DNA of 15,074 nt from Candidatus Poseidoniaceae archaeon (GTDB lineage Archaea > Thermoplasmatota > Poseidoniia > Poseidoniales > Poseidoniaceae). The notes under the pieces were generated by a model. The model was not told where the DNA came from. It searched no databases and saw nothing but the letters and a program-made list of their open reading frames with translations. The position numbers and the translations under genes are program-made. Positions 1 to 7,600 of this stretch are shown in pieces; the first letter of the stretch is position 1; every line of letters starts with the position of its first letter. The stretch spans positions 9,247 to 24,320 of the forward strand of contig DUKP01000081.1 in NCBI GenBank assembly GCA_013329295.1, written 5' to 3'.

Positions 1-560
1 AAGGCATCGACACTTTCAATTTTAGAGTCGGCAATTATTCTCGCAGGTCTAGTATATTCTTCAATAACATCAGAAGGCGAGAATGGAGCCATATAAGACC
101 AGTTTTCATCGGGGGATGAGGGGTTTCCTCCCACCTTTATGCTAATATCTGTAATGTTACTATCTCTTTCATACTCTTTTCTAATTATCATATTTGATAA
201 ACCAGGAGCAATACCAACATCCCAAATTAAAGTTGACTCATGCTCTATGGCAAGTTGGTTGTGAATTGTTGGCTCAGTTTCAGTAAAGGCAAGATCAATT
301 ATGTCTTTATTCATGGAAATTAGTAATGGCCTTATTCTTTCCCCGATACTTCCAGGAAGTAAGTTTAGAACAATACTTGAATTTGGCATTTCATTTAGAA
401 GTTGAAATATGTCGCCTTCTTGATAAGTAACTGAAGGGTTGGATTTCACATCTTGTGGAACAGTTAAATCAACAACATGGACATTGAGTCCAAGTTGTGT
501 CAATTTGGTGACAACAAAATTACCTACCAAGCCACATCCCAAAGCAATGATGTCAGCCAT
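1..560 (-). CDS. Saccharopine dehydrogenase-family oxidoreductase, C-terminal part off the window
   Basis: The start codon is ATG at 558-560 and the frame stays open to base 1, giving 186 residues of a protein whose family is usually 350-400 residues, so roughly the C-terminal half is missing. The N-terminus begins MADIIALGCGLVG, a Rossmann nucleotide-binding loop of GxGxxG type. Later stretches DLAFTE, WDVGIAPGLSN and KVGGNP, followed by a conserved segment ending EEYTRPARII, match the pattern I know from saccharopine dehydrogenase / lysine 6-dehydrogenase-like proteins. Members act on amino-acid or polyamine carbon-nitrogen bonds using NAD(P); the substrate cannot be told from this half. 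Known alternatives in the superfamily include lysine-6-dehydrogenase and carboxynorspermidine-type enzymes. It starts 8 nt after the asnS stop on the same strand, so it is probably co-transcribed with asnS. I am sure of the superfamily and unsure of the reaction. Confidence 0.8.
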   Translation of the reverse strand, partial: MADIIALGCGLVGNFVVTKLTQLGLNVHVVDLTVPQDVKSNPSVTYQEGDIFQLLNEMPNSSIVLNLLPGSIGERIRPLLISMNKDIIDLAFTETEPTIHNQLAIEHESTLIWDVGIAPGLSNMIIRKEYERDSNITDISIKVGGNPSSPDENWSYMAPFSPSDVIEEYTRPARIIADSKIESVDA

Positions 561-568
561 GTTACCAC

Positions 569-1897
569 TCAAGGAGTTACTCTTCTTGAATCTCTTGGGA
601 ATGGAATTACTTCACGGATGTGCTCGGCACCACTAAGCCATGAGCAAACCCTGTCTACTCCAAGACCGAATCCACCGTGAGGTACACCTCCGTATGTACG
701 AGTATCAATATAGAATTGATATGGCTCTCTTGGGGTGCCTTCTTCATCAATTCTAGCGAGAATTTCTTGCTCGGACCAAGTTCTTTCGCCACCACCAATA
801 ATTTCCCCATAACCTTCAGGTGCAAGTAAATCGTGACATAGAACATACTTTTCATCATCCGGGTCTACTCTATGATAGAATGGTTTGGCAATCTTTGGAT
901 AGTGAGTTAAGAAATGTGGCACTTCAAAATCTTGAGTAAGTATTTTTTCTTTTGAGTAGTCTAAGTCTTGTCCCCACTCAATTTCAACGCCAAGTCCTTG
1001 TAGAGTTTCTACTGCCTCATCATATCTAATGCGCGGGTATTTTGAATCAGCATATCGAGCAATAACATCCAAATCTCGGCCAAGAGATTCTAACTCAGTA
1101 CTTCTTTCTTCAAGTAAAGTTGCAGCAATTTTTCGTACAACTCCTTCTCCGTAATTCATAATTTCTTGATTGTCAGCCCATGCTACTTCCATTTCAGCAT
1201 GCCAGAATTCAGTAAGGTGACGTCTTGTTCTCGATTTCTCAGCTCTGAATGATGGTGCAATGGTATACAGTCGTTCCAATGCTGGCATTGCGGCTTCAGC
1301 ATAGAGTTGCCAAGATTGCGTTAGGTATGCTTTACGACCAAAGTATGGAACTTCAAACAATGTTGAGCCACCTTCTACTGCTCCAGCGACAAAATTTGGA
1401 GCTTGATACTCAATGAAATCTTGATCACGGAAATACGAATGAATAGCACCAAATACAGTACTACGTAATTTTAGCATTGTAGTCATTCTTGATGTTCTCA
1501 AGTAAAGGTGACGGTTATCTAACAGGAATTCTGTTTCCCCACCATCAGCAGCAGTCATAGCAGACTCGGTAATTGGAAATGGAGTTTCTGGATTTACGGG
1601 CCCAATAATCTCGACATTATCGACAATAATCTCGTAACCACCATCAGCTCTTTCATCAGGATTTGCAGTCCCGTGAATAATTAATGAAGATTCAATCAAT
1701 GCAGACTTGATACTTTCAAAGCAATCATCTCCAATGGTATCTCTCTTTGCTACGCATTGAATAGAGCCAGTAGAATCTCTAAGGACAACAAATCGAATTT
1801 TATTTGAGCCTCGAGAACGCTTTACCCAACCTTTTAATTCCACTTTTTGGCCATCATATTTGCCATTTAAGACATCAGAAATCCAAATTGTCTTCAT
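569..1897 (-). CDS. asnS: Asparaginyl-tRNA synthetase (class II, archaeal type)
   Basis: This cytoplasmic enzyme charges tRNA-Asn with asparagine using ATP. The 442 residues carry an N-terminal OB-fold anticodon-binding domain (about 18-110, beginning VELKGWVKRSRG) and a class II catalytic core. Motif 2 is at 217-240 and contains FRAEKSRTRRHLTEFWHAE; the EFWHAE form points to AsnRS, since aspartyl enzymes tend to have a different sequence after RHLxE. Motif 3 is at about 408-435 (GGFGLGVDRV, then the C-terminal IPFPRDSRR). The length suits a compact archaeal AsnRS. The ATG at 1895-1897 is preceded by GGTGAC on the minus strand (1901-1906), a Shine-Dalgarno-like match close to the start. It is transcribed divergently from the carbamate kinase gene across a 128-nt gap, and probably leads an operon with the dehydrogenase-like gene downstream. 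The main alternative, an AspRS, is less likely because of motif 2. Confidence 0.93.
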   Translation of the reverse strand: MKTIWISDVLNGKYDGQKVELKGWVKRSRGSNKIRFVVLRDSTGSIQCVAKRDTIGDDCFESIKSALIESSLIIHGTANPDERADGGYEIIVDNVEIIGPVNPETPFPITESAMTAADGGETEFLLDNRHLYLRTSRMTTMLKLRSTVFGAIHSYFRDQDFIEYQAPNFVAGAVEGGSTLFEVPYFGRKAYLTQSWQLYAEAAMPALERLYTIAPSFRAEKSRTRRHLTEFWHAEMEVAWADNQEIMNYGEGVVRKIAATLLEERSTELESLGRDLDVIARYADSKYPRIRYDEAVETLQGLGVEIEWGQDLDYSKEKILTQDFEVPHFLTHYPKIAKPFYHRVDPDDEKYVLCHDLLAPEGYGEIIGGGERTWSEQEILARIDEEGTPREPYQFYIDTRTYGGVPHGGFGLGVDRVCSWLSGAEHIREVIPFPRDSRRVTP

Positions 1898-1900
1898 ATC

Positions 1901-1906
1901 GTCACC
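1901..1906 (-). promoter_or_regulatory. Shine-Dalgarno-like site of asnS
   Basis: The minus strand reads GGTGAC, then GAT, then the ATG of asnS. GGTGA complements the usual archaeal 16S rRNA 3' end. The spacing is short but usual for the GGTGA form of the motif. It supports the ATG at 1895-1897 as the true start. Confidence 0.5.
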
Positions 1907-2025
1907 AATTAACCGTAGAAGCGCCCATAATTGAAATCTCGCTTCAAAATAAGACCTCCAAAATCTATGTATTATTCGAACAGAATACGGAAAACCTCAA
2001 ACTTATCACTTTAGTTACTCCACTA

Positions 2026-2937
2026 ATGCACAAGATTGTAGTGTATGCGATTGGAGGGAATGCTCTTCAAAATCCAATACCGACAGATTCTGACCAATCA
2101 TCTGAAATATTGGCTAAAGTAATGAGTGATGTCGTAGATTTACTAGAGTCGGGATGGGGGGTAATTTTAACTCATGGCAATGGTCCACAAGTGGGGCATT
2201 TGATGCAGTTAGATGGTGATTTTAGTCATACAATGGATGAGTGGGTTTCAGCAACTCAAGGTATGATTGGGCATTCATTAGCACTTAATTTAGACTCAAT
2301 TCTACTAAAGAGAAGACGTCCTGAAAGAACAGCATGTGTGATTACGAGGGTAGAAGTTGATGCAAACGATTCAGGATTTGAATTGCCTACAAAACCAGTT
2401 GGACCAATATTGAGTGATAAGGTGGTTATGACTGCAGATTGGGATATTGCTGAGACAGTAAATGGTCCTAGAAGAGTTGTAGCAAGTCCAATGCCAATGA
2501 GCGTGTTAGATATTGAAGTCATCAGAAAATTAGTTGAGTTGAGAGCTGTGGTTATTTGTGGAGGAGGTGGAGGAATCCCTGTAATCAAGAAGGATAGGCA
2601 TTATGTGGGTGTTCCAGCAGTTATCGATAAGGATCGATTATCTGCACTGATTGCAATCAAACTTAACGCTGATGCATTGATTATTTCTACTGCTGTAGAT
2701 TCAGTAAAAACAGGATTTGGTACTGAAAATGAACAATCTCACAGAAAATTGACCTTGGATGAATGTGAAACACTCATGGCTCAAGGGGAATTTCCAGATG
2801 GATCGATGGGGCCAAAAGTAGGGAGTCTAATGGAAGCTTCATTACACAACCCATCACTTACAGCAATACTTTGTCAACCTGGAGATGCGTTGAAATCTCT
2901 TAGAGGGGAAGCTGGAACAAAAATTGTGGTAAAATAA
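2026..2937 (+). CDS. arcC: Carbamate kinase
   Basis: This cytoplasmic amino-acid-kinase-fold enzyme catalyses the reversible reaction ATP + carbamate = ADP + carbamoyl phosphate. From ATG 2026 it is 303 residues, matching the family length of about 310. Visible motifs are GGNAL (10-14), LTHGNGPQVG (48-57), KPVGPILSDK (123-132), RRVVASPMP (149-157), a glycine-rich CGGGGGIPV (178-186), DKDRLSALIA (201-210) and GSMGPKV (259-265), all diagnostic of carbamate kinase. The frame is open upstream to 1804, but that 74-residue extension overlaps the divergent asnS start and resembles nothing in the family, so I chose 2026, where homologues normally begin. There is no clear ribosome site upstream, so the transcript may be leaderless. 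No arginine deiminase or ornithine carbamoyltransferase gene is nearby, so arginine fermentation is not indicated. A role in making or consuming carbamoyl phosphate is possible but not shown. Confidence 0.93.
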   Translation: MHKIVVYAIGGNALQNPIPTDSDQSSEILAKVMSDVVDLLESGWGVILTHGNGPQVGHLMQLDGDFSHTMDEWVSATQGMIGHSLALNLDSILLKRRRPERTACVITRVEVDANDSGFELPTKPVGPILSDKVVMTADWDIAETVNGPRRVVASPMPMSVLDIEVIRKLVELRAVVICGGGGGIPVIKKDRHYVGVPAVIDKDRLSALIAIKLNADALIISTAVDSVKTGFGTENEQSHRKLTLDECETLMAQGEFPDGSMGPKVGSLMEASLHNPSLTAILCQPGDALKSLRGEAGTKIVVK

Positions 2938-2943
2938 TACCAC

Positions 2944-2953
2944 ATATTCATAA
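2944..2953 (+). promoter_or_regulatory. Possible TATA box of sodN-sodX
   Basis: The 39-nt gap between the arcC stop and the sodN start holds TATTCATAAG, an A/T-rich TATA-like element centred about 28 nt before the sodN ATG. That is the spacing expected of a leaderless archaeal transcript. There is no Shine-Dalgarno-like sequence before the ATG, which agrees. The match to the archaeal TATA consensus is only moderate. Confidence 0.35.
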
Positions 2954-2976
2954 GTCGTAGCCTTTTCGTACAGATT

Positions 2977-3411
2977 ATGAACAAGATAGAAGCAAGTGCA
3001 CATTGTGATGGACCCTGTGGAGTATACGACCCTGCGAGCGCAAGAGTTGCTGCTGAGGCAGTACAATCAATGACAAAGAAAATGTTGACTTTGGCTGAAA
3101 ATCACTCAGCTGATTGTGGCTCAGCAGCCTACATTAATACTATGAGCCGATATGCAACGATTAAGGAAGAAGAAGCACACAAGTGCAAGGAAGAACTCCT
3201 TGTACTTTGGACAGATTTCTTTAAACCAATTCATCTTGAATCGAATCCAAATTTGCATGATACCTTTTGGAAGGCTGCTAAACTTTGTAGTGCCTGTAAA
3301 GTCGAGGTCTCAGCCCAACATGCCCAAGAATTGATGGATGCAGTAGAAGAAATCCACAATATGTTTTGGGCAGTTAAGGGAAGAGAAGTTCCTTGGATTA
3401 GAGCAAGCTGA
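2977..3411 (+). CDS. sodN: Nickel superoxide dismutase precursor
   Basis: Ni-SOD disproportionates superoxide to oxygen and hydrogen peroxide. The 144-residue product has a short leader, MNKIEASA, followed by HCDGPCGVYD, the nickel-hook sequence. In this family the leader is removed so that the new N-terminal His (residue 9, mature His1) together with Cys2 and Cys6 (residues 10 and 14) bind nickel; Tyr9 is residue 17. The rest fits the four-helix bundle, with VLWTDFFKPIHLES (77-90) as the best-conserved stretch. The mature length of 136 residues exceeds the 117 I recall for Streptomyces and, with the LCSACK segment (103-108), resembles marine cyanobacterial forms as I remember them. Extra cysteines are at 47, 70, 104 and 107, the last two as CxxC. 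The protease gene needed to expose the nickel hook follows 4 nt downstream, which makes the pair convincing. No secretion signal is visible, so it probably acts in the cytoplasm. Confidence 0.95.
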   Translation: MNKIEASAHCDGPCGVYDPASARVAAEAVQSMTKKMLTLAENHSADCGSAAYINTMSRYATIKEEEAHKCKEELLVLWTDFFKPIHLESNPNLHDTFWKAAKLCSACKVEVSAQHAQELMDAVEEIHNMFWAVKGREVPWIRAS

Positions 3412-3415
3412 TTGC

Positions 3416-3700
3416 ATGGAAAAAATGCAAGTCACCATTCGTGGCGATAGTATGTGGCCATCATTAAAAGATGGTCAAGAGATTATTTGCTCTCCATATA
3501 ATGGTCAAACAATTTTTCTAAATCAAGTGGTAATTTTTACCCATCCGTTTAACAATTCTATTATTGCTGCTAAGCGGGTAAAACAAATTCAGGACAGGAA
3601 ATTATTTGTTGAAGGAGATAATCCTGATCCAACCGCTAGCGATGATTCACATAATTTTGGCTGGATTAACTTTGAATCAGTTATTGCAGTTGCGGATTAG
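3416..3700 (+). CDS. sodX: Nickel-type superoxide dismutase maturation protease, S26 family
   Basis: SodX is the signal-peptidase-like protease that trims the Ni-SOD leader so the nickel hook can form. The 94-residue protein shows the family signature: RGDSMWPSLKDGQ (9-21) with the nucleophile Ser12, AAKRV (51-55) with the general-base Lys53, and a late VEGDNPDPTASDD stretch (65-77) before a short C-terminus. It has no hydrophobic segment, unlike membrane signal peptidases, as expected for the soluble SodX type. The ATG at 3416 lies 4 nt after the sodN stop; a second in-frame ATG at 3425 (MQVTIRGDSM) would remove three residues and cannot be excluded. The TAG stop (3698-3700) directly touches the 3' end of the oppositely oriented tRNA-Lys gene. 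A LexA/S24-type peptidase is the only structural alternative, and the sodN neighbour rules it out in practice. Confidence 0.93.
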   Translation: MEKMQVTIRGDSMWPSLKDGQEIICSPYNGQTIFLNQVVIFTHPFNNSIIAAKRVKQIQDRKLFVEGDNPDPTASDDSHNFGWINFESVIAVAD

Positions 3701-3774
3701 CGGGCCTGACGGGGTTCGAACCCGCGACCGACGGATTAAGAGTCCGTCGCTCTACCTGACTAAGCTACAGGCCC
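3701..3774 (-). tRNA. tRNA-Lys, anticodon CTT
   Basis: On the minus strand a complete cloverleaf can be drawn. The acceptor is GGGCCTG (3768-3774) paired with CAGGCCC (3702-3708), with discriminator G at 3701. The D arm is GCTT/GAGC. The anticodon stem is GACGGA/TCCGTC around the loop CTCTTAA, giving anticodon CTT, which decodes AAG. The T arm is GCGGG-TTCGAAC-CCCGT with a closing G-T wobble. There is no intron, and CCA is not encoded: the bases after the discriminator are CTA, as is usual in archaea, where CCA is added enzymatically. It lies downstream of rpiA on the same strand but has its own TATA box. The sodX stop codon adjoins its 3' end with no gap. Confidence 0.96.
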
Positions 3775-3794
3775 AACCTTTCCTGCCACACTTC

Positions 3795-3802
3795 GTATTT
3801 AA
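3795..3802 (-). promoter_or_regulatory. TATA box of the tRNA-Lys gene
   Basis: The minus strand reads TTAAATAC, a close match to the archaeal TATA consensus, centred about 25 nt upstream of the first tRNA base (3774). This is the normal TATA-to-start distance and implies that transcription begins at or very near the mature 5' end. The site lies in the 46-nt gap between the rpiA stop and the tRNA. Confidence 0.6.
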
Positions 3803-3820
3803 TCATTGATTTCTTGATTG

Positions 3821-4528
3821 CTAATTTGGTATTCGTCCGTTAGGATTATTTTTGATTTCAACTCCCGAATCTTTGGCTAATACCACGACATCACACATGT
3901 TATTGAATAATCCCACTTGTACAACGCCGGCAATTTTTAGAATTTCAATCTCAAGATTTACTGGGTCAGTGATTTTTGGTCCGCAATGAGCATCTGCGAT
4001 GTAGTTGCCGTTATCTGTTACCACCGGATTATCTCCCGCCATTCGACAGTTGACTCGACAATCTAGCAATTTTGTTAATTGGCGTATTGTTGCTTGATGG
4101 GAAAAAGGTGTGATTTCAATTGGAAGTGGAAATGCTCCTAAAGTTTCAACCATTTTCCTTTCATCAGCCACTACTACCATTGAAAGAGATTCTTGAGCAA
4201 CAATCTTTTCTCTTAGCAAAGCAGCTCCACCGCCTTTGATTAAATTAAATTCAGAATCAAACTCATCTGCACCATCAATGACTATGTCTAAGTTGTCGCA
4301 ATCAGAAAGTTCAACTAGTGTAATACCAACCTTAGTTGCTAGTTTTTCAGTTGCTAACGATGTAGGTACACCGACAATTTCTAAACCTTCTTCAGCGATT
4401 CTTCTGCCTAATTCAATTACTGTATACTTAACAGTAGAGCCTGTCCCTAAACCTACTTTCATGCCATTAGTGACATACTTGCAGGCTTCAATTCCAGCTT
4501 GCTGTTTTAACAACTCTACTCTGTCCAT
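3821..4528 (-). CDS. rpiA: Ribose-5-phosphate isomerase A
   Basis: RpiA interconverts ribose 5-phosphate and ribulose 5-phosphate in the cytoplasm, supplying ribose for nucleotides. The 235 residues match the usual family length. Motifs in order are GLGTGST (26-32, phosphate loop), IDGADE (84-89), KGGGAALLREK (98-108) and DERK (122-125), then ADAHCGPK and VVQVGLFNN towards the C-terminus. The residues corresponding to the E. coli catalytic set Asp81, Asp84, Lys94 and Glu103 are all present here as Asp85, Asp88, Lys98 and Glu107, a constant offset of four. The start is the ATG at 4526-4528, and translation begins MDRVELLKQQAG as expected. It diverges from the giant surface-protein gene across 96 nt, and the tRNA-Lys gene follows it. 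Confidence 0.96.
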   Translation of the reverse strand: MDRVELLKQQAGIEACKYVTNGMKVGLGTGSTVKYTVIELGRRIAEEGLEIVGVPTSLATEKLATKVGITLVELSDCDNLDIVIDGADEFDSEFNLIKGGGAALLREKIVAQESLSMVVVADERKMVETLGAFPLPIEITPFSHQATIRQLTKLLDCRVNCRMAGDNPVVTDNGNYIADAHCGPKITDPVNLEIEILKIAGVVQVGLFNNMCDVVVLAKDSGVEIKNNPNGRIPN

Positions 4529-4624
4529 GATTGTTGGTAAGTTATGCGGCTATTGAGTATTGTGATGATTACGTATCATGAGTTTATGGCGAAAGGTTTT
4601 GACCTTAGATAGAATGTCTTGTCC

Positions 4625-7600
4625 ATGGGGGGAAGGATTGGCCGTCAGGCTATTGCAGTATTCATGTTGGTATTGTTTTCTATTTCAACCCAATCTTATT
4701 ACTTTTCAAATGACTCTAATGTTTTTGATGACAAAGAATCAACTTCCTCTAAAGTGTTAGGTCAAGAAGAAAAAATTGCAATCGGTTCTTATCCAGATGG
4801 TGCAGTCGAAAAGGTCATGATTTCAGTCCCTGATGGTCAAGTTGTTCAGTCAATGAATCTCGATATCGAAGGTGCTGATTTAGCAACATCCACAAGTTTT
4901 TCTTTAACTGAAAGTGTTGATTTTTCTAGTTCTAATTACTATGAAGGCGTAAATGTCAACACTTCATCTCTATCTTTGTTGCCTCAAGAATGGTCATGGG
5001 ATTTTGAATCAGGTTCTTTTGGTCCAGAATGGAGACTTGGCGGCACTAGTAATTGGAATGTACAATCATCCACAGTTATTTCAGGTAGCCAAACTGCCAA
5101 AGCAGGTACTATAAGTAGTAATCAAGAAACTTCTTTGACACTTGACGTTTCAGCAATTCCAGCTGGTTCTGGAACCTTTCAATACCAAGTATCTTCTGAA
5201 AGTGGATTTGATTATCTAATATTTTGTATAGATAATACTGCTTGTAGTAGATCAAGTGGTTTCAGTCAGCGATGGGCAGGAATAACAAGTGGGACTCATA
5301 GTTTTACTATACCTGCAACTGCTCAATCCTTAACTTGGAAATATACTAAAGATGGTAGTGTAAATTCAGGTCAAGATACCGCATGGATTGATGATATAAT
5401 AATCACGCCAACTGGTGGAGCCGGTAATGGCCAAGGAACTTGGATTTCTCCCGCTTTCGGCCCACAATTTTCAGGGCAAGGCGAACCTAGGTCATTCGGT
5501 TTGATGTACATGGATGCTTATATCCCTCCAGATGCTGATTTTGAATGGCGACTACTAGATGCTTCTACAGATACTTTGATTCCTGGATTTGTTGGATTAA
5601 CAGATACAACAATGGATTTTGGTATAATTGATTGGGAGACATATCCATTAGTCAAAATGCAAATCGATATGGCCACAACTACAGGTTCTCTACCGATTAT
5701 TCATGGAATTCATTTTGATGGATTAATCGAGGAAGATTTTGATTCCAATCCTACAAGCAGCGGTTGGTTGATGAGTGGTTCCAGTTGGAATTCTGGTTCA
5801 GTTTCTGGAACAGGTACCCTTGAAAGTCCAGAATTTTTTATTAGAAGCGGTTTTGTTGGTGTAAAATCAAATTCTTATCTCAATGGTTCGGGAAGACTCG
5901 AATATTCACTTGATTCAGGACAATCATGGAATGTTTTGCTTAATGATAATTTGCAGTCAATGAATGAGCCACAGTTCAGCATAATGTTTAGAGTATTAAG
6001 CACCGGTGGGAATTGGGTCTTTGATCAAATGTCTGTAGAGATGATTAGGACAAGTGTTGTCGATGGTTTAGAAATTGATCTTGGACTTGATGGAATTGGT
6101 GACTGGACTATGGACAGAATAGGTATTGGTCGTCTTGGTATTCAAGATCGATTAGCTGATGATTCACTTTGGTCTTCTTCTCAAAGCAATCCATCATCAC
6201 CAGCAGAATTTTCATTATACGTTCCTAGACAAGGAATTGATGACTTTGAATTTTCAGTCTCTAGTCCTAATTCTAACTTTGTCAACCCATATCTAACAAT
6301 TTCATATAATAATCAAGATATACTAACGAGTTCAATAAATGATTTTTCTGAGATAAATACTGTTAGATTAACCCCTTCTCAAATAACCAGTATCAACAAT
6401 GCAGTTTCACAATCCGTATCAGATATTAATTTAAATGGTCTAGAGTTTACAAAAATAGTAATCAAAATTGGCTCATCTTCAACTACATCAACAATCCACT
6501 TAGGAGGATTAATGGCTACATATGATAGCGTGATGAATCTTGACTTCATCGGTACTGATGGATTGATTATAGGTCTTAACAGCATACTTCCAAATTCGAA
6601 TTTGGTCAACGGATATAGAGAAGTTTCATTGCCTGTAAGAATGAAGAGTACTGGTGCGATTAGAATGACAGTTAATTCAATTTCAACTGCACCATCAATT
6701 AATCCATTAACAATGGAAGTAAGCAATGTTACAGACACCTTTACTCCGTCAATGAATTGGATTGATGTCACTAGTACATTCGATTTTTCAAGTATTGGCG
6801 TATCCAATCCTGAAGCCTTTGTCAAATCAGGTTCATGGTTGTTAGACTTTAATTTGGTAGGGAAAGATAATATTGCTCAGATACGATGCAGTACGTTAGC
6901 ATTACCAATAGTAGGTAATGGAGTTAGCAATTGTATACAGAGTGGTGTACAACTAATTTGGTCTGATTTGGGAGCAAATGGTATAATTCAAATGTCAGAA
7001 ACAAATTCAATTTTAGAATTCCATCATAGATTCAAGTTCCCAGTCGAGTGGGATGATGAAGAATTTTTGTTAGCGTCTGTAAACATGGTTTCAACAACTG
7101 GACCAATGTTATCGGTTAGCAAATCCTTTGGGCTTGGTAATTCACAAGGTGTAGAAAATGATGTAGCACTCAAACATTGGGCAATTGTCGGTGGAAATGG
7201 AGTTTCTTCTGATAATGAATTCCCTTATCTACAAAATCAAAGAGGAGAACCAGTTATCGTTCAAGCACAATTAGGATTTGAAGGAAATGAAGGCACTGCT
7301 CCTAGGACAGGACATGCCTTAGTACGACTATTGGTCAATGGCAATGAATATGGCGCCTCATCAATAATTAACGAAGGAATTGTTTCCATACCATGGGTAA
7401 TTCCTACTTTTGGGGATTCGGTTGAATTAGAGATAGACATACAACCTTTGCGAGGCCAATCAGTAACATATGAAGTTCCTAATGTGATCGAATTTGGTTA
7501 TGATGCGGTTAATCCCCAATTACTTTCTATGAATATAGATGAGTTTGATCATTTCCAATCAAGTCCTTCTAATATTCTTGAGTTTACTATTACAGACCGC

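Noticed and set aside
1804..2025. In-frame 74-residue upstream extension of carbamate kinase
   Set aside because: It overlaps the divergent asnS coding region, has no resemblance to kinase sequence, and the family normally begins at the Met encoded at 2026.
1898..2025. Promoters in the asnS/arcC divergent gap
   Set aside because: Only weak A/T-rich stretches such as GTATTATTC near 1970 are present, none at a convincing distance from either start.
2256..2588. 110-residue open frame on the minus strand
   Set aside because: Lies antisense within the well-supported carbamate kinase gene and has low-complexity content reflecting its glycine-rich loop; a shadow.
2938..3820. Possible integrated element carrying sodNX next to the tRNA
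   Set aside because: No integrase, no duplicated tRNA 3' end near 2938-2976 and no inverted terminal repeats are visible; only the adjacency itself is recorded as a finding.
4236..4556. 106-residue open frame on the plus strand
   Set aside because: Antisense to rpiA over most of its length with a Ser/Thr-rich composition typical of a shadow frame.
4565..4579. Dyad ATGAT-TACGT-ATCAT between rpiA and the surface-protein gene
   Set aside because: Arms are only 5 bp in A/T-rich sequence, too short to distinguish from chance.
4578..4760. 60-residue frame overlapping the surface-protein start
   Set aside because: It overlaps the signal peptide of the large gene in another frame and shows no domain-like pattern. 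Its ATG at 4614 is not the start of the large protein, whose frame begins at 4625 (or TTG 4619).
6379..6825. 148-residue open frame on the minus strand
   Set aside because: Wholly inside the surface-protein gene in antisense; hydrophobic runs mirror beta-strand codons and there is no ribosome site or promoter.
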